This document shows, one piece after another, positions 50,377-61,909 of a DNA stretch of 64,000 nt. The stretch's first letter is position 1. Each line of letters starts with the position of its first letter. The position numbers and the translations under genes are program-made. The stretch is from HLUCCA09 sp038745585 (GTDB lineage Bacteria; Pseudomonadota; Alphaproteobacteria; Rhodobacterales; Rhodobacteraceae). The stretch spans positions 124,001-188,000 of the forward strand of contig JBCDLH010000002.1 of the NCBI GenBank assembly GCA_038745585.1. Direction: 5' to 3'. The notes under the pieces were generated by a model, which was not told the origin of the DNA, made no database searches, and was given only the letters and a program-made list of their open reading frames with translations.

Positions 50377-51804
50377 ATGCTCCGCTTCCGACCGGCCCGC
50401 CCCGCTTTCGCGCTCGCCCTCGCAGCGCTCCTCCTTGTCGGCGCCGCGCCCATGGCGGAGGCGCAGGTCGGCCGGATCGAGACCAAGCAATACGAAAACG
50501 GCGGTGTCTACGAGGGCACGTTCAAAGATGGCTTGCAGCACGGCCAAGGCACCTATCGTCTGCCCAATGGCTACGAATACACCGGCGCCTGGGTCGAGGG
50601 CGAGATCCTCGGCCAGGGCCAGGCCAGGTTTCCGGACGGATCGATCTATGAGGGCGAGTTTGCCCGCGGCCAGCCCGACGGGTTTGGCCGCATCGCCTAT
50701 GCCGATGGCGGCTCCTACGAGGGCGCATGGATTGCGGGCAGCAAGGAGGGCGAGGGCGTCGTCGTTTACGCCGATGGCACGCGATTTGAAGGAACCTTCG
50801 CCGCGGGCCAGCCGACCGGGCGCGGCGTGCTCACGGCGCCGAACGGCTACCGCTACGAAGGCGATTGGGTCGCGGGCGTCAAGGAGGGCGAGGGCACAAT
50901 CACCTATCCCGATGGCTCGCGCTACGAGGGCGGGATGGTCCAGGGCCAGCGGGCGGGCCAAGGCCGGCTCGTGACCGCCGAAGGGCTCGAATATGTCGGC
51001 ACCTGGGACGGCGGACGCATCCATGGCGAGGGGCGCCTCGCTCAGCCCAACGGCGACGTCTACGAGGGCCAGCTCGTCAATGGCCGGCGCGAGGGCGAGG
51101 GGCGGATCGCCTATGCCAGCGGTGGCAGCTACGAGGGCGGGTTTCTCGGCGATCTCCGCCATGGACAGGGCCGCTTTGAGGGCGCCGACGGCTACGTCTA
51201 CGAGGGCAGCTGGGCCGAGGGGCGGATCGAGGGCACGGGCCTGGTGCGCTATCCCGATGGCACCGTTTACGAGGGCGCGCTTCTCGACGGCCTCGCCCAT
51301 GGCGAAGGGGCGATCACCTATCCCGATGGCGCGCGCTATGAGGGCGGCTGGCAAGAGGGCGTGATGCACGGCGCTGGCGTTGCCAGCTATGCCGACGGTA
51401 CAGTCTATGAGGGCGCCTTCGTGGCGGGCCTGCCCGAGGGCGAGGGCACGATGACCTACGCAGACGGCTATTCCTATGCCGGCACGTGGCTGGGCGGCGA
51501 GCCCCACGGGACGGGGATAGCGCGCTATGCCAACGGCACGGTCTACGAGGGCGGCTTTGCCGAGGGCCTGCGCGCCGGCGAAGGTAGGCTCACGCGGCCC
51601 GATGGCTTTTCCTACACCGGCGGTTGGCGCGGCGGGCAAATGCACGGCGCGGGCCGCGCGACCTACGCGACGGGCGACGTCTATACCGGCAGCTTCATCG
51701 ACGGACGCCGCGCGGGCCAGGGCGTCATCGTCTATGCCGATGGGACCGAGGTCGAGGGTCTCTGGGAAGACGGCCAACTCGTCCGCGAAGAGGCATCGAA
51801 CTAA
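50377..51804 (+). CDS. Exported MORN-repeat protein
   Basis: A 475-residue protein with a signal peptide (ALALAALLLVGAAPMAEA, cleavage near residue 29). About 18 complete and one partial 23-residue MORN repeats run from residue 41 to the end. Each repeat follows the pattern Y-E-G-x-(W/F)-x2-G-x3-G-x-G (for example VYEGTFKDGLQHGQGTY). The result is a long beta-hairpin ribbon in the periplasm or on the surface. MORN proteins bind membranes or proteins; the role of the exported Rhodobacterales form is unknown. The start is ATG 50377. It is convergent with carB, with 270 non-coding bases between. Confidence 0.9.
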   Translation: MLRFRPARPAFALALAALLLVGAAPMAEAQVGRIETKQYENGGVYEGTFKDGLQHGQGTYRLPNGYEYTGAWVEGEILGQGQARFPDGSIYEGEFARGQPDGFGRIAYADGGSYEGAWIAGSKEGEGVVVYADGTRFEGTFAAGQPTGRGVLTAPNGYRYEGDWVAGVKEGEGTITYPDGSRYEGGMVQGQRAGQGRLVTAEGLEYVGTWDGGRIHGEGRLAQPNGDVYEGQLVNGRREGEGRIAYASGGSYEGGFLGDLRHGQGRFEGADGYVYEGSWAEGRIEGTGLVRYPDGTVYEGALLDGLAHGEGAITYPDGARYEGGWQEGVMHGAGVASYADGTVYEGAFVAGLPEGEGTMTYADGYSYAGTWLGGEPHGTGIARYANGTVYEGGFAEGLRAGEGRLTRPDGFSYTGGWRGGQMHGAGRATYATGDVYTGSFIDGRRAGQGVIVYADGTEVEGLWEDGQLVREEASN

Positions 51805-52076
51805 GGCGCCCGGCGCCGGCCCGGGTCGCGGACCAGACCACTCTCACTGAGGTGCCATAGGACCGCGCCGGCGTAACGCGCTGAAGGCCAACGATTTGCG
51901 TGATGCCGTTCAAGTGCAAAACTAGGGCTGTCTGAGCCTTGATTTGCGCAACAAAGAACGCCCAAAGAAACCAAGACGCCTTAGACAGACGCCTCTACGA
52001 GGCATGCAGGGTCAGCTGATATGCAGGACACCTGGCGCGGACTTGATCGGCGCGCGCAATGACCCCTTCGCGTGCC

Positions 52077-55322
<3,246 letters not shown>

Positions 55323-55496
55323 GGCCTGCCCCCCGCTCGATGCCCCGCCCGCGGCCCGTCGGGGCCAGGTCGCCGGCCCCTGCTTTGGCCGGTTGCGACC
55401 GCGTGGCACACGGGCGCTCACGACCAGAACGGGGGCGCAAATTCGCGGCGTTATTGCGGAGCGGGCGCCCGAGGGCAAGCGGCGAAGTGCGCAAGG

Positions 55497-56807
55497 CTAG
55501 GCCCCGGCGGGCGCGCTCTCGTCTTGCCGAGAAGACGCCGCTCCGGCGGCAAGGCGGCGCGCCGTCTGCGCCATCATAGCCCAGAAACCGAGCGTAACGG
55601 CGATGCCAAGGAGGATCTGCGGCACCGGCGCTGGAAAGAGGTCCAGCACGACTTTGTAGAACGGGATGCTCTGAAGAAGGCCGAAGAACAGAACAACGGC
55701 AAAGCCGCGTCCAAGCGGCGAGAGCCCCGCTAGGCCCGGCAGCATCAGAAGCGGCAGCACCATATAATGCAGCCAGGCAAAGCCGCCGAAGAGCGTCATG
55801 ACAAGGTAAAGCATGCCGCCCGCAAGCCAGACCCTGTCTGCTTCGGGGGTCCGGCGCACAATCCAGAGCGTGGCCGCGGTGGCGGTGAGCGCAAGGAGTG
55901 GCACGGCGGTGCCGATCCAAGCGGGCTTGGCCACGACCTCTTTGGCGTCGACCTCAGCAAGCGGCACGCCCGTCCAAAGCGCGTCGAGGACCCAGAGCAG
56001 CGCCGCCGCGCTCGGGTTGATCGCCAGGAGAAAGACAATGCCGTCGAGCTCTGCGGCCGCCGTAAGGAAGAGCCGATGCGCCTCGACCCCCGCCAAAAGC
56101 ACACTCAGCGCCAGAAGGGCCGCGCCGTAAAGGGCAAAGGCCCGCACCGCGCCCCACATCCCGCAGACCACGAACGCGAGGACCAAGAGACCGGGCGCGA
56201 TCTTGATCGAAGCGGCAATGGCCAGGAGGAGGCCCGCTGTCGTCTGCCGGCCCGATTGCGCCCGTTCCAGAGCGCACAAACAAAGCCCGATCACGAGCGC
56301 CTGTGGCTGTAACAGATCGAAAAGAAAGAGCCCGGCGACAGAGCTCTCAAGGAGCAGCACGCTCAGCCCCGCAAGGACAAGGGGCGAAAAGCTCCGTTCC
56401 GGTATCATCCGGCGGCAGGCGAGGAGGCCCGCGAGCACAGCGCCGAGATGGAGAAGAACAAAGCCGTTGTAAAAGATCAGCGGATCGAGGCGCGCGGCGA
56501 GCGGGGCAAAGAGCGCGGCCCAGAGCGGAGGATAGACATAGCGGTTAAGATGCGCGCCGGGATAGCCGAGGGCGGCCGCCTCAGCGTCCCATTCAGGCGT
56601 CATCCCGTAGCCGATGATGTGGGCTGGCGCGGCATAGGCCAAGTCCCACGCGCCCTCCGCCGCAAACCGGGCGGCAAAGTAAAGCGCCGAGAGGTCGTCG
56701 GCCCAAACGTTCCAGTCCCGCAGCGCAACCGAAAGGGCCCAGCCGAGGAGCAGGACAAGTGCCGCGGCCTCCGTGCGTCGCGCTTGTGCGCCGTGGTCCT
56801 GCCCCAT
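55497..56807 (-). CDS. GT87 (DUF2029) family membrane glycosyltransferase
   Basis: A 436-residue integral membrane protein with about ten predicted helices. The N-terminal region has the acidic pair and tyrosine typical of GT-C enzymes (WADDLSALYFAARFAAEGAWDLAY, split here for brevity by context) just after the first helix. DUF2029/GT87 members transfer a sugar, commonly mannose, from a polyprenyl-phosphate donor to a glycolipid at the periplasmic side. Acceptor and sugar are unknown here. The ATG at 56807 was used. The gene ends 175 bases from the carB start on the same strand and is preceded by the 24-bp array. Confidence 0.75.
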   Translation of the reverse strand: MGQDHGAQARRTEAAALVLLLGWALSVALRDWNVWADDLSALYFAARFAAEGAWDLAYAAPAHIIGYGMTPEWDAEAAALGYPGAHLNRYVYPPLWAALFAPLAARLDPLIFYNGFVLLHLGAVLAGLLACRRMIPERSFSPLVLAGLSVLLLESSVAGLFLFDLLQPQALVIGLCLCALERAQSGRQTTAGLLLAIAASIKIAPGLLVLAFVVCGMWGAVRAFALYGAALLALSVLLAGVEAHRLFLTAAAELDGIVFLLAINPSAAALLWVLDALWTGVPLAEVDAKEVVAKPAWIGTAVPLLALTATAATLWIVRRTPEADRVWLAGGMLYLVMTLFGGFAWLHYMVLPLLMLPGLAGLSPLGRGFAVVLFFGLLQSIPFYKVVLDLFPAPVPQILLGIAVTLGFWAMMAQTARRLAAGAASSRQDESAPAGA

Positions 56808-56984
56808 GGACTGCCCTCACCTGTGCTCTGAACGACTTAGCCGAGGCCGGACCCTGCGCAACCATAGCGGCAGGGCTACGAAGGAAGCGTGGCGAAAGTG
56901 GGGGCGGACGCACGCGTTTCCGCAATGCGCCTTTCGCGCGCCGAGTGTCAGGGTTGATCGGGCGGGCGTCGCGGGTGGGACGGG

Positions 56985-57104
56985 AGGCGGGGCGCGGCGC
57001 AGGGCGGAAGGCGGGGCGCGGCGCAGGGCGGAAGGCGGGGCGTGGCGCAGGGCGGAAGGCGGGGCACGGCGCGGCGCGGAAGGCGGGGCACGGCGCGGGG
57101 TGGC
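56985..57104. repeat. 24-bp tandem array between truA and the GT87 gene
   Basis: Five 24-base units at exact spacing. The unit begins AGGCGGGGCGCGGCGCAGGG. Units 1 and 2 are identical, unit 3 differs at one base, and units 4-5 diverge. It lies 53 bases beyond the truA stop and 178 bases before the GT87 gene start. Confidence 0.9.
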
Positions 57105-57156
57105 GCGGCCCCCCGCAGCTTTGATCCCCGGGCCGCAGGCTTGGGTCGGGGGCGGG

Positions 57157-57948
57157 TCACGCGCACGGGGCAAACGGATCTTCGGGATAGCGCACCCCGG
57201 TCAAGTAAAGCCCCTGGGGCGGACAAACGGGACCGCAGGCTGCTCTCTCCCGCGCCGCGAGCGCGCGGCGGACGTCCTCGGGCGTCCAGGCGCCGCGGCC
57301 GACCTGCGCCAGAGTGCCGACAAAGCTCCGCACCTGGGAATGAAGGAACGAGCGGGCGCGGAAGCGAAAGTGAAGCTCGGGGCCCTCCTCCGTCTCGACC
57401 TCGGTCACGCGCGCCTCGTCGAGCGTCTTCACCGGGCTCTCGGCCTGACACTCAGCGGCACGGAAGGTCGTAAAGTCGTGGGTGCCCGTGAGGACATCGG
57501 CGCCCGCCTGCATCGCTCCGGCGTCGAGCCCCGCCCCGTCTGCGCCCGACGGCACGTGCCAGACCCGCCCACGCAGCAGAACCGGCGGCGCCCGGCGCGT
57601 CGATACCCGGTAGAGATACCGCCGCTCGACCGCCGAAAACCGCGCGTGCCAGTCTTCGGGCATTTGCGCCGCAGCGCGGATAGCAATGGGGTCGGGCCGA
57701 AGGTGGAAGTTCAGCGCCTCCGCGAGGCGGAAGGGCGACCAGGCCTTGCGGAGATCGGCCTGCGCCACTTGCCCTGTGGCGTGTACTCCAGCATCGGTCC
57801 GGCCAGCGGCGGCGAGCGCCGGCACGTCCGGCTCAAGCGCTGCAAGCGCGGCCTCGATGGCGCCCTGCACCGAGGGCCGGTCCGCCTGTCGTTGCCAGCC
57901 CGAGAACGGGCGGCCGTCGTATTCGACGAGGAGCGCGTAGCGGGGCAT
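57157..57948 (-). CDS. truA: tRNA pseudouridine(38-40) synthase TruA
   Basis: A 263-residue enzyme that isomerises uridines in the tRNA anticodon arm. The catalytic aspartate is D52 in AAGRTDAGVHATGQ. The N-terminal YALLVEYDGRPFSGWQRQ and the C-terminal FRARSFLHSQVRSFVGTL are standard TruA landmarks. The length is normal. The start is ATG 57948. It is flanked on both sides by tandem arrays of different unit size, which is unusual. Confidence 0.95.
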   Translation of the reverse strand: MPRYALLVEYDGRPFSGWQRQADRPSVQGAIEAALAALEPDVPALAAAGRTDAGVHATGQVAQADLRKAWSPFRLAEALNFHLRPDPIAIRAAAQMPEDWHARFSAVERRYLYRVSTRRAPPVLLRGRVWHVPSGADGAGLDAGAMQAGADVLTGTHDFTTFRAAECQAESPVKTLDEARVTEVETEEGPELHFRFRARSFLHSQVRSFVGTLAQVGRGAWTPEDVRRALAARERAACGPVCPPQGLYLTGVRYPEDPFAPCA

Positions 57949-58087
57949 GGCGCTCGGTCAGCCTCGGCAGCGTGGCGGGATCAAACCCACCACATCGCGC
58001 GCGCGACCTCGCGGGCGGGTATCCGCGCGCGCGCGCGCCCCTGTGCAATCCGCCTTTGCGGCCGGCGCTGGGCGCGCCAAGCGCCGC

Positions 58088-58267
58088 CCGCCCGCCACGT
58101 CCACGCCGCCCGCCACGTCCACGCTGCCCGCCACGTCCACGCTGCCCGCCACGTCCACGCTGCCCGCCACGTCCACGCTGCCCGCCACGTCCACGCTGCC
58201 CGCCACATGCACGCCGCCCGTCACGTTCACGCCGCCCGTCACGTTCACGCCGCCCGACACGTTCACG
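58088..58267. repeat. 18-bp tandem array between guaB and truA
   Basis: Ten 18-base units at exact spacing. The consensus is CTGCCCGCCACGTCCACG. Five central units are identical; the right-hand four are variants (GTCACGTTC). All three plus-strand frames and one minus-strand frame are open through the array (for example repeats of AARHVH or, on minus, VDVAGS). It begins 15 bases beyond the guaB stop. Confidence 0.92.
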
Positions 58268-58281
58268 CCGCCAGCAACGGC

Positions 58282-59739
58282 TCAACCCATCCGGTAATTC
58301 GGGCTTTCACGGGTGATCTGCACGTCGTGGACATGGCTTTCCTTGAGCCCGGCGCCCGTAATCCGAACGAATTCCGCCTTGCCGCGGATCGCGTCGACGG
58401 TTGCCGCCCCGGTATAGCCCATCGCCGCGCGCAGGCCGCCCACGAGCTGATGGATCACCGCGCCCGCCGGTCCTTTATAGGGCACTTGCCCCTCGATGCC
58501 TTCGGGCACCAGCTTGTCGGAGGCCGCATCCTTCTGAAAGTACCGGTCCGCCGAGCCGCGGGCCATTGCGCCGAGCGAGCCCATGCCGCGATAGGCTTTG
58601 AACGACCGGCCCTGGTAGAGGATAACCTCGCCGGGGCTCTCATCGGTGCCCGCCAGCATTGAGCCGACCATCGCGCAGGACGCGCCCGCCGCAATGGCCT
58701 TGGCGAAATCGCCCGAGAATTTGATCCCGCCATCCGCAATCACCGGCACATCGCCCGCGGCGCGCGCCGCCCGGGCGCAATCGAGGATCGCGGTGAGCTG
58801 GGGCACGCCAACACCGGCGACCATCCGCGTGGTGCAGATCGAGCCCGGCCCGATGCCGACCTTGACGCCGTCAGCGCCCGCGCCGATGAGCGCGCGCGTG
58901 GCCTCGCCCGTGGCCACGTTGCCCGCAAGCACCTGGACCTCGTTGGAGGCACGTTTGATCCGCTCGACGGCTTTGGCGACGCCCTCGGAATGGCCATGCG
59001 CGGTGTCGACCACGATCAGATCACAGCCCGCATCCATCAGCGCTTCGGAGCGGGCGAAGCCGGCATCGCCCACAGTCGTCGCCGCGGCCACGCGCAAACG
59101 GCCCAGATGGTCCTTGCACGCGTCTGGGTTTACGACCGCCTTATCGATGTCCTTAAGCGTCAAAAGGCCGGTGAGCCGGCCCTCGGCATTGACGACGAGA
59201 AGCTTTTCGATCCGCCGCGCCCGCATCAGGCTGCGCGCCTCGCCGAGATCCGCGGGCTCTTGGAGCATCGCGAGGTTTTCGGCCGTCATCATCGCATGGA
59301 CCGGTGTCGCGTCGTCTGTGGCAAAGCGCATGTCGCGGTTTGTCACGATCCCGACGACGCGTTTCTCCTTGTCGACCACGGGAAAGCCCGTGATCCGGTA
59401 GCGCTCCTGCAGCGCTATGGCGTCGGCCAGCGTCTCCTCGGGGTGCAGCGTCACCGGGTTATAGACGACGCCGCTCTCGAAGCGCTTGACCCGGCGGACC
59501 TCCTTTTGCTGCGCGTCGATATCGAGATTGCGGTGGATGACCCCCATGCCGCCCGCCTGCGCCATGGTGATCGCCATGTCGCCCTCTGTGACGGTATCCA
59601 TCGCGGAGCTGAGGAGCGGAATGTTGAGCGCGATCGACCGGGTGACGCGGGTGCGCGTGTCGGCGGTCGAGGGCAAAACCTGGCTCGCCGCCGGGACCAG
59701 AAGGACATCGTCGAATGTGAGGGCCTCGCGAATCTCCAT
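58282..59739 (-). CDS. guaB: IMP dehydrogenase GuaB
   Basis: A 485-residue enzyme that oxidises IMP to XMP, the first step to GMP. The TIM barrel begins ALTFDDVLLVPAAS. The catalytic cysteine is C302 in GPGSICTTRMV. Two CBS regulatory domains are inserted at about 93-205 (GFPVVDKEKRVVGIVTNRD, LLVVNAEGRLTGLLTLKD). The mobile-flap region reads RGMGSLGAM. All key motifs are intact. The start is ATG 59739. The 18-bp array lies directly after its stop. Confidence 0.97.
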   Translation of the reverse strand: MEIREALTFDDVLLVPAASQVLPSTADTRTRVTRSIALNIPLLSSAMDTVTEGDMAITMAQAGGMGVIHRNLDIDAQQKEVRRVKRFESGVVYNPVTLHPEETLADAIALQERYRITGFPVVDKEKRVVGIVTNRDMRFATDDATPVHAMMTAENLAMLQEPADLGEARSLMRARRIEKLLVVNAEGRLTGLLTLKDIDKAVVNPDACKDHLGRLRVAAATTVGDAGFARSEALMDAGCDLIVVDTAHGHSEGVAKAVERIKRASNEVQVLAGNVATGEATRALIGAGADGVKVGIGPGSICTTRMVAGVGVPQLTAILDCARAARAAGDVPVIADGGIKFSGDFAKAIAAGASCAMVGSMLAGTDESPGEVILYQGRSFKAYRGMGSLGAMARGSADRYFQKDAASDKLVPEGIEGQVPYKGPAGAVIHQLVGGLRAAMGYTGAATVDAIRGKAEFVRITGAGLKESHVHDVQITRESPNYRMG

Positions 59740-59824
59740 CCTCGTCTCCCGTGGCGGATCGGTTGGCAGAGGCTTTTTGCACGGAATGGAGAGCGGCGAA
59801 AGGGGCGCTTGTGCCGCCTGCGCG

Positions 59825-60712
59825 TCACGACCGTTCGCGCATCAGACCCAACCGTGCCAGCGTCCGCCGCGAGATGCGGCAGAGGTCGGCGTGGCCCCGC
59901 ATGCGGTAGTAGCTGAGGGCGATGGCACCCGCATAAAGCGCCCAGCCTTGCGCCCGGAGCCACTCTGCCTCGGGCACGCCGAGGGCGTCACGAAACGCGT
60001 CGCGTGCTGCGGGAGCGATCCAGGTCCAGGCCGCCATCGTGTCCGCCGCCGGGTCGCCGACCGAGGCCAGCCCCCAATCGATGACGCCGCACAAGGCCCC
60101 CTCCCGCGCGATCAGGTTGTCGTCCTTCAGGTCGCCATGGAGCCACGTAGGTCGTCCCTCGAACGGGACAGCGCTGGCCGCCAGCCACATCTCACGCCCC
60201 GCAATGGCATCGATTTCATCCCCGAGGAGATCAATCGCAGGCAGGATGCGCGCGGTCATCTCGGTCAGTGGAATGCCGCGGCCGTGATTGGCAGCACCTG
60301 CCCGCGGTGCCCCGTCGGTTGGGAGGGCCCGAAGCGCCGTCAGGAACGCGGCCAGGGCGGTTGCGGCGGCCTCGGGGTCTGCGATCTTTTCTGGCGCCGC
60401 GATCTCCCCCGGAATCCAGCGGGCGACGCCGAAGACGCCGTGGGGCATCGCGTCGGATTCTCCGATCAGGACGGGTTCGGGCACGTCGAGCGGCAGCGCG
60501 CTGAGATGCGAAAGCCACTCCATCTCCTTGCGGAACGCCGCCACGGCCTCGGCCCGACGCGGGATACGCACGACAAGGTCATCGCCCAGCCGCCAGAGCG
60601 CGTTATCCGTCCCGGGGCTCGCGACCGCCAAAAGCGGCAACGCTGCAAGGGCGGGCGCGTGCACCGCCAGGACATGTCGAACGGTCTCCGTCTCCAGGAC
60701 TGGCTCTTCCAT
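59825..60712 (-). CDS. Aminoglycoside-phosphotransferase-like (APH) family kinase
   Basis: A 295-residue protein of the APH/choline kinase superfamily. The nucleotide-binding lobe contains DLVVRIPRRAEAVAAF and a Glu in KEMEWL. The catalytic loop is HGDLKDDN (192-199), and the metal aspartate is D212 in IDWGLASVGDPAAD. Members phosphorylate small hydroxylated molecules, only some of them antibiotics. The start is ATG 60712. It sits between guaB and the agl genes with gaps of 85 and 73 bases. The substrate is unknown; a sugar or amino alcohol is possible. Confidence 0.85.
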   Translation of the reverse strand: MEEPVLETETVRHVLAVHAPALAALPLLAVASPGTDNALWRLGDDLVVRIPRRAEAVAAFRKEMEWLSHLSALPLDVPEPVLIGESDAMPHGVFGVARWIPGEIAAPEKIADPEAAATALAAFLTALRALPTDGAPRAGAANHGRGIPLTEMTARILPAIDLLGDEIDAIAGREMWLAASAVPFEGRPTWLHGDLKDDNLIAREGALCGVIDWGLASVGDPAADTMAAWTWIAPAARDAFRDALGVPEAEWLRAQGWALYAGAIALSYYRMRGHADLCRISRRTLARLGLMRERS

Positions 60713-60785
60713 CGCAGCCCTCGCGACGTAGCATCGTTGGCAGACACCGCGCTTTAGATGACAGCCACCGCCGCGTCATGGATCC

Positions 60786-61880
60786 TTAAACGTAGAGCAG
60801 CGACTGGCCGTCGACGAAGACGTGCACCTTCGTCGGGTCGGCGCTCATTTGGAGTGTCTTGCCGCGCAGGCTTGTGTTGATCCCGGGGAGCTTGGCGATG
60901 ACGGGGTCGTGGTCCGGCGCAGTGCGCTTGAAATAAAGGACCGTGACTTCGCCCAGGTTCTCGGCGATCTCGACTTGGCCGGAAAATGCGTAATCCTCGC
61001 CGTCCACCGCGATCATGTCTTCGGGCCGGATGCCGATGTTGCACGGCTTGCCCTTCATCGCCTCCGAGGAGGGGTACTGCGAGGTGACGATGCCGTGTCC
61101 GCTCCCGAGCCGCACCTTGGTCGTCTCACCCGTCTCCACGATCTCGCCGGCCAAAAGGTTCATCGAGGGCGAGCCGATGAATTGCGCGACAAACTCGTTG
61201 GCGGGCTTCTCATAGAGCTCCAGCGGCGCGCCGACCTGGCTGACGCCGCCACCCGCGAGCACGACGATGCGGGAGGCGAGCGTCATCGCTTCGACCTGAT
61301 CGTGGGTCACGTAAATCATCGTGCTGTCGGGCATCGACTCCTTCAGCTGCGCGATCTCAATCCGGGTCGCCACGCGCAGGGCGGCGTCGAGGTTCGAGAG
61401 CGGCTCGTCAAAGAGGTAGACTTTGGGATCGCGCACGATCGAGCGCCCGATGGCGACACGCTGGCGCTGCCCGCCGGAAAGCGCTTTGGGCAGCCGATCA
61501 AGGTAAGGCTCAAGCTGGAGGATCTTGGCGGCTTTGGCGACGGCGGCGTCGATCTCGGACTGCGACTTCTTTGCGATCTTCAGCGCAAACGACATGTTAT
61601 CGCGCACGGTCATATGCGGGTAAAGCGCGTAGGACTGAAACACCATCGCGATGCCGCGCTGCGCGGGGGGCATATCGTTGACAGTCAGCTTGTCGATCTC
61701 AAGCGTCCCGCCAGTGATCTTTTCGAGCCCCGCAATCATCCGCAGAAGGGTGGACTTACCGCAGCCCGACGGGCCGACAAAGACGATGAGCTCGCCCGCC
61801 TGAATATCGAGATTGATGTTGGAAAGGACGCGCACGTCCCCATAGGCTTTCTCGACATCCGTCAGCTTCAGGTCGGCCAT
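60786..61880 (-). CDS. aglK: Alpha-glucoside ABC transporter ATPase AglK
   Basis: A 364-residue ATPase of the MalK/UgpC group. It has Walker A GPSGCGKST (36-44), signature LSGGQRQR (134-141) and Walker B VYLFDEP (154-160). The C-terminal TOBE domain (about 240-364) includes GIRPEDMI. It energises a carbohydrate importer. Placement after an alpha-glucosidase and an AglG-type permease matches the aglEFGAK operon described in Sinorhizobium meliloti, which takes up sucrose, maltose and trehalose. The start is ATG 61880, 29 bases after aglA. Confidence 0.9.
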   Translation of the reverse strand: MADLKLTDVEKAYGDVRVLSNINLDIQAGELIVFVGPSGCGKSTLLRMIAGLEKITGGTLEIDKLTVNDMPPAQRGIAMVFQSYALYPHMTVRDNMSFALKIAKKSQSEIDAAVAKAAKILQLEPYLDRLPKALSGGQRQRVAIGRSIVRDPKVYLFDEPLSNLDAALRVATRIEIAQLKESMPDSTMIYVTHDQVEAMTLASRIVVLAGGGVSQVGAPLELYEKPANEFVAQFIGSPSMNLLAGEIVETGETTKVRLGSGHGIVTSQYPSSEAMKGKPCNIGIRPEDMIAVDGEDYAFSGQVEIAENLGEVTVLYFKRTAPDHDPVIAKLPGINTSLRGKTLQMSADPTKVHVFVDGQSLLYV

Positions 61881-61909
61881 GCCGCTTGTCCTCCCGTTCT
61901 TCGTTCTTC

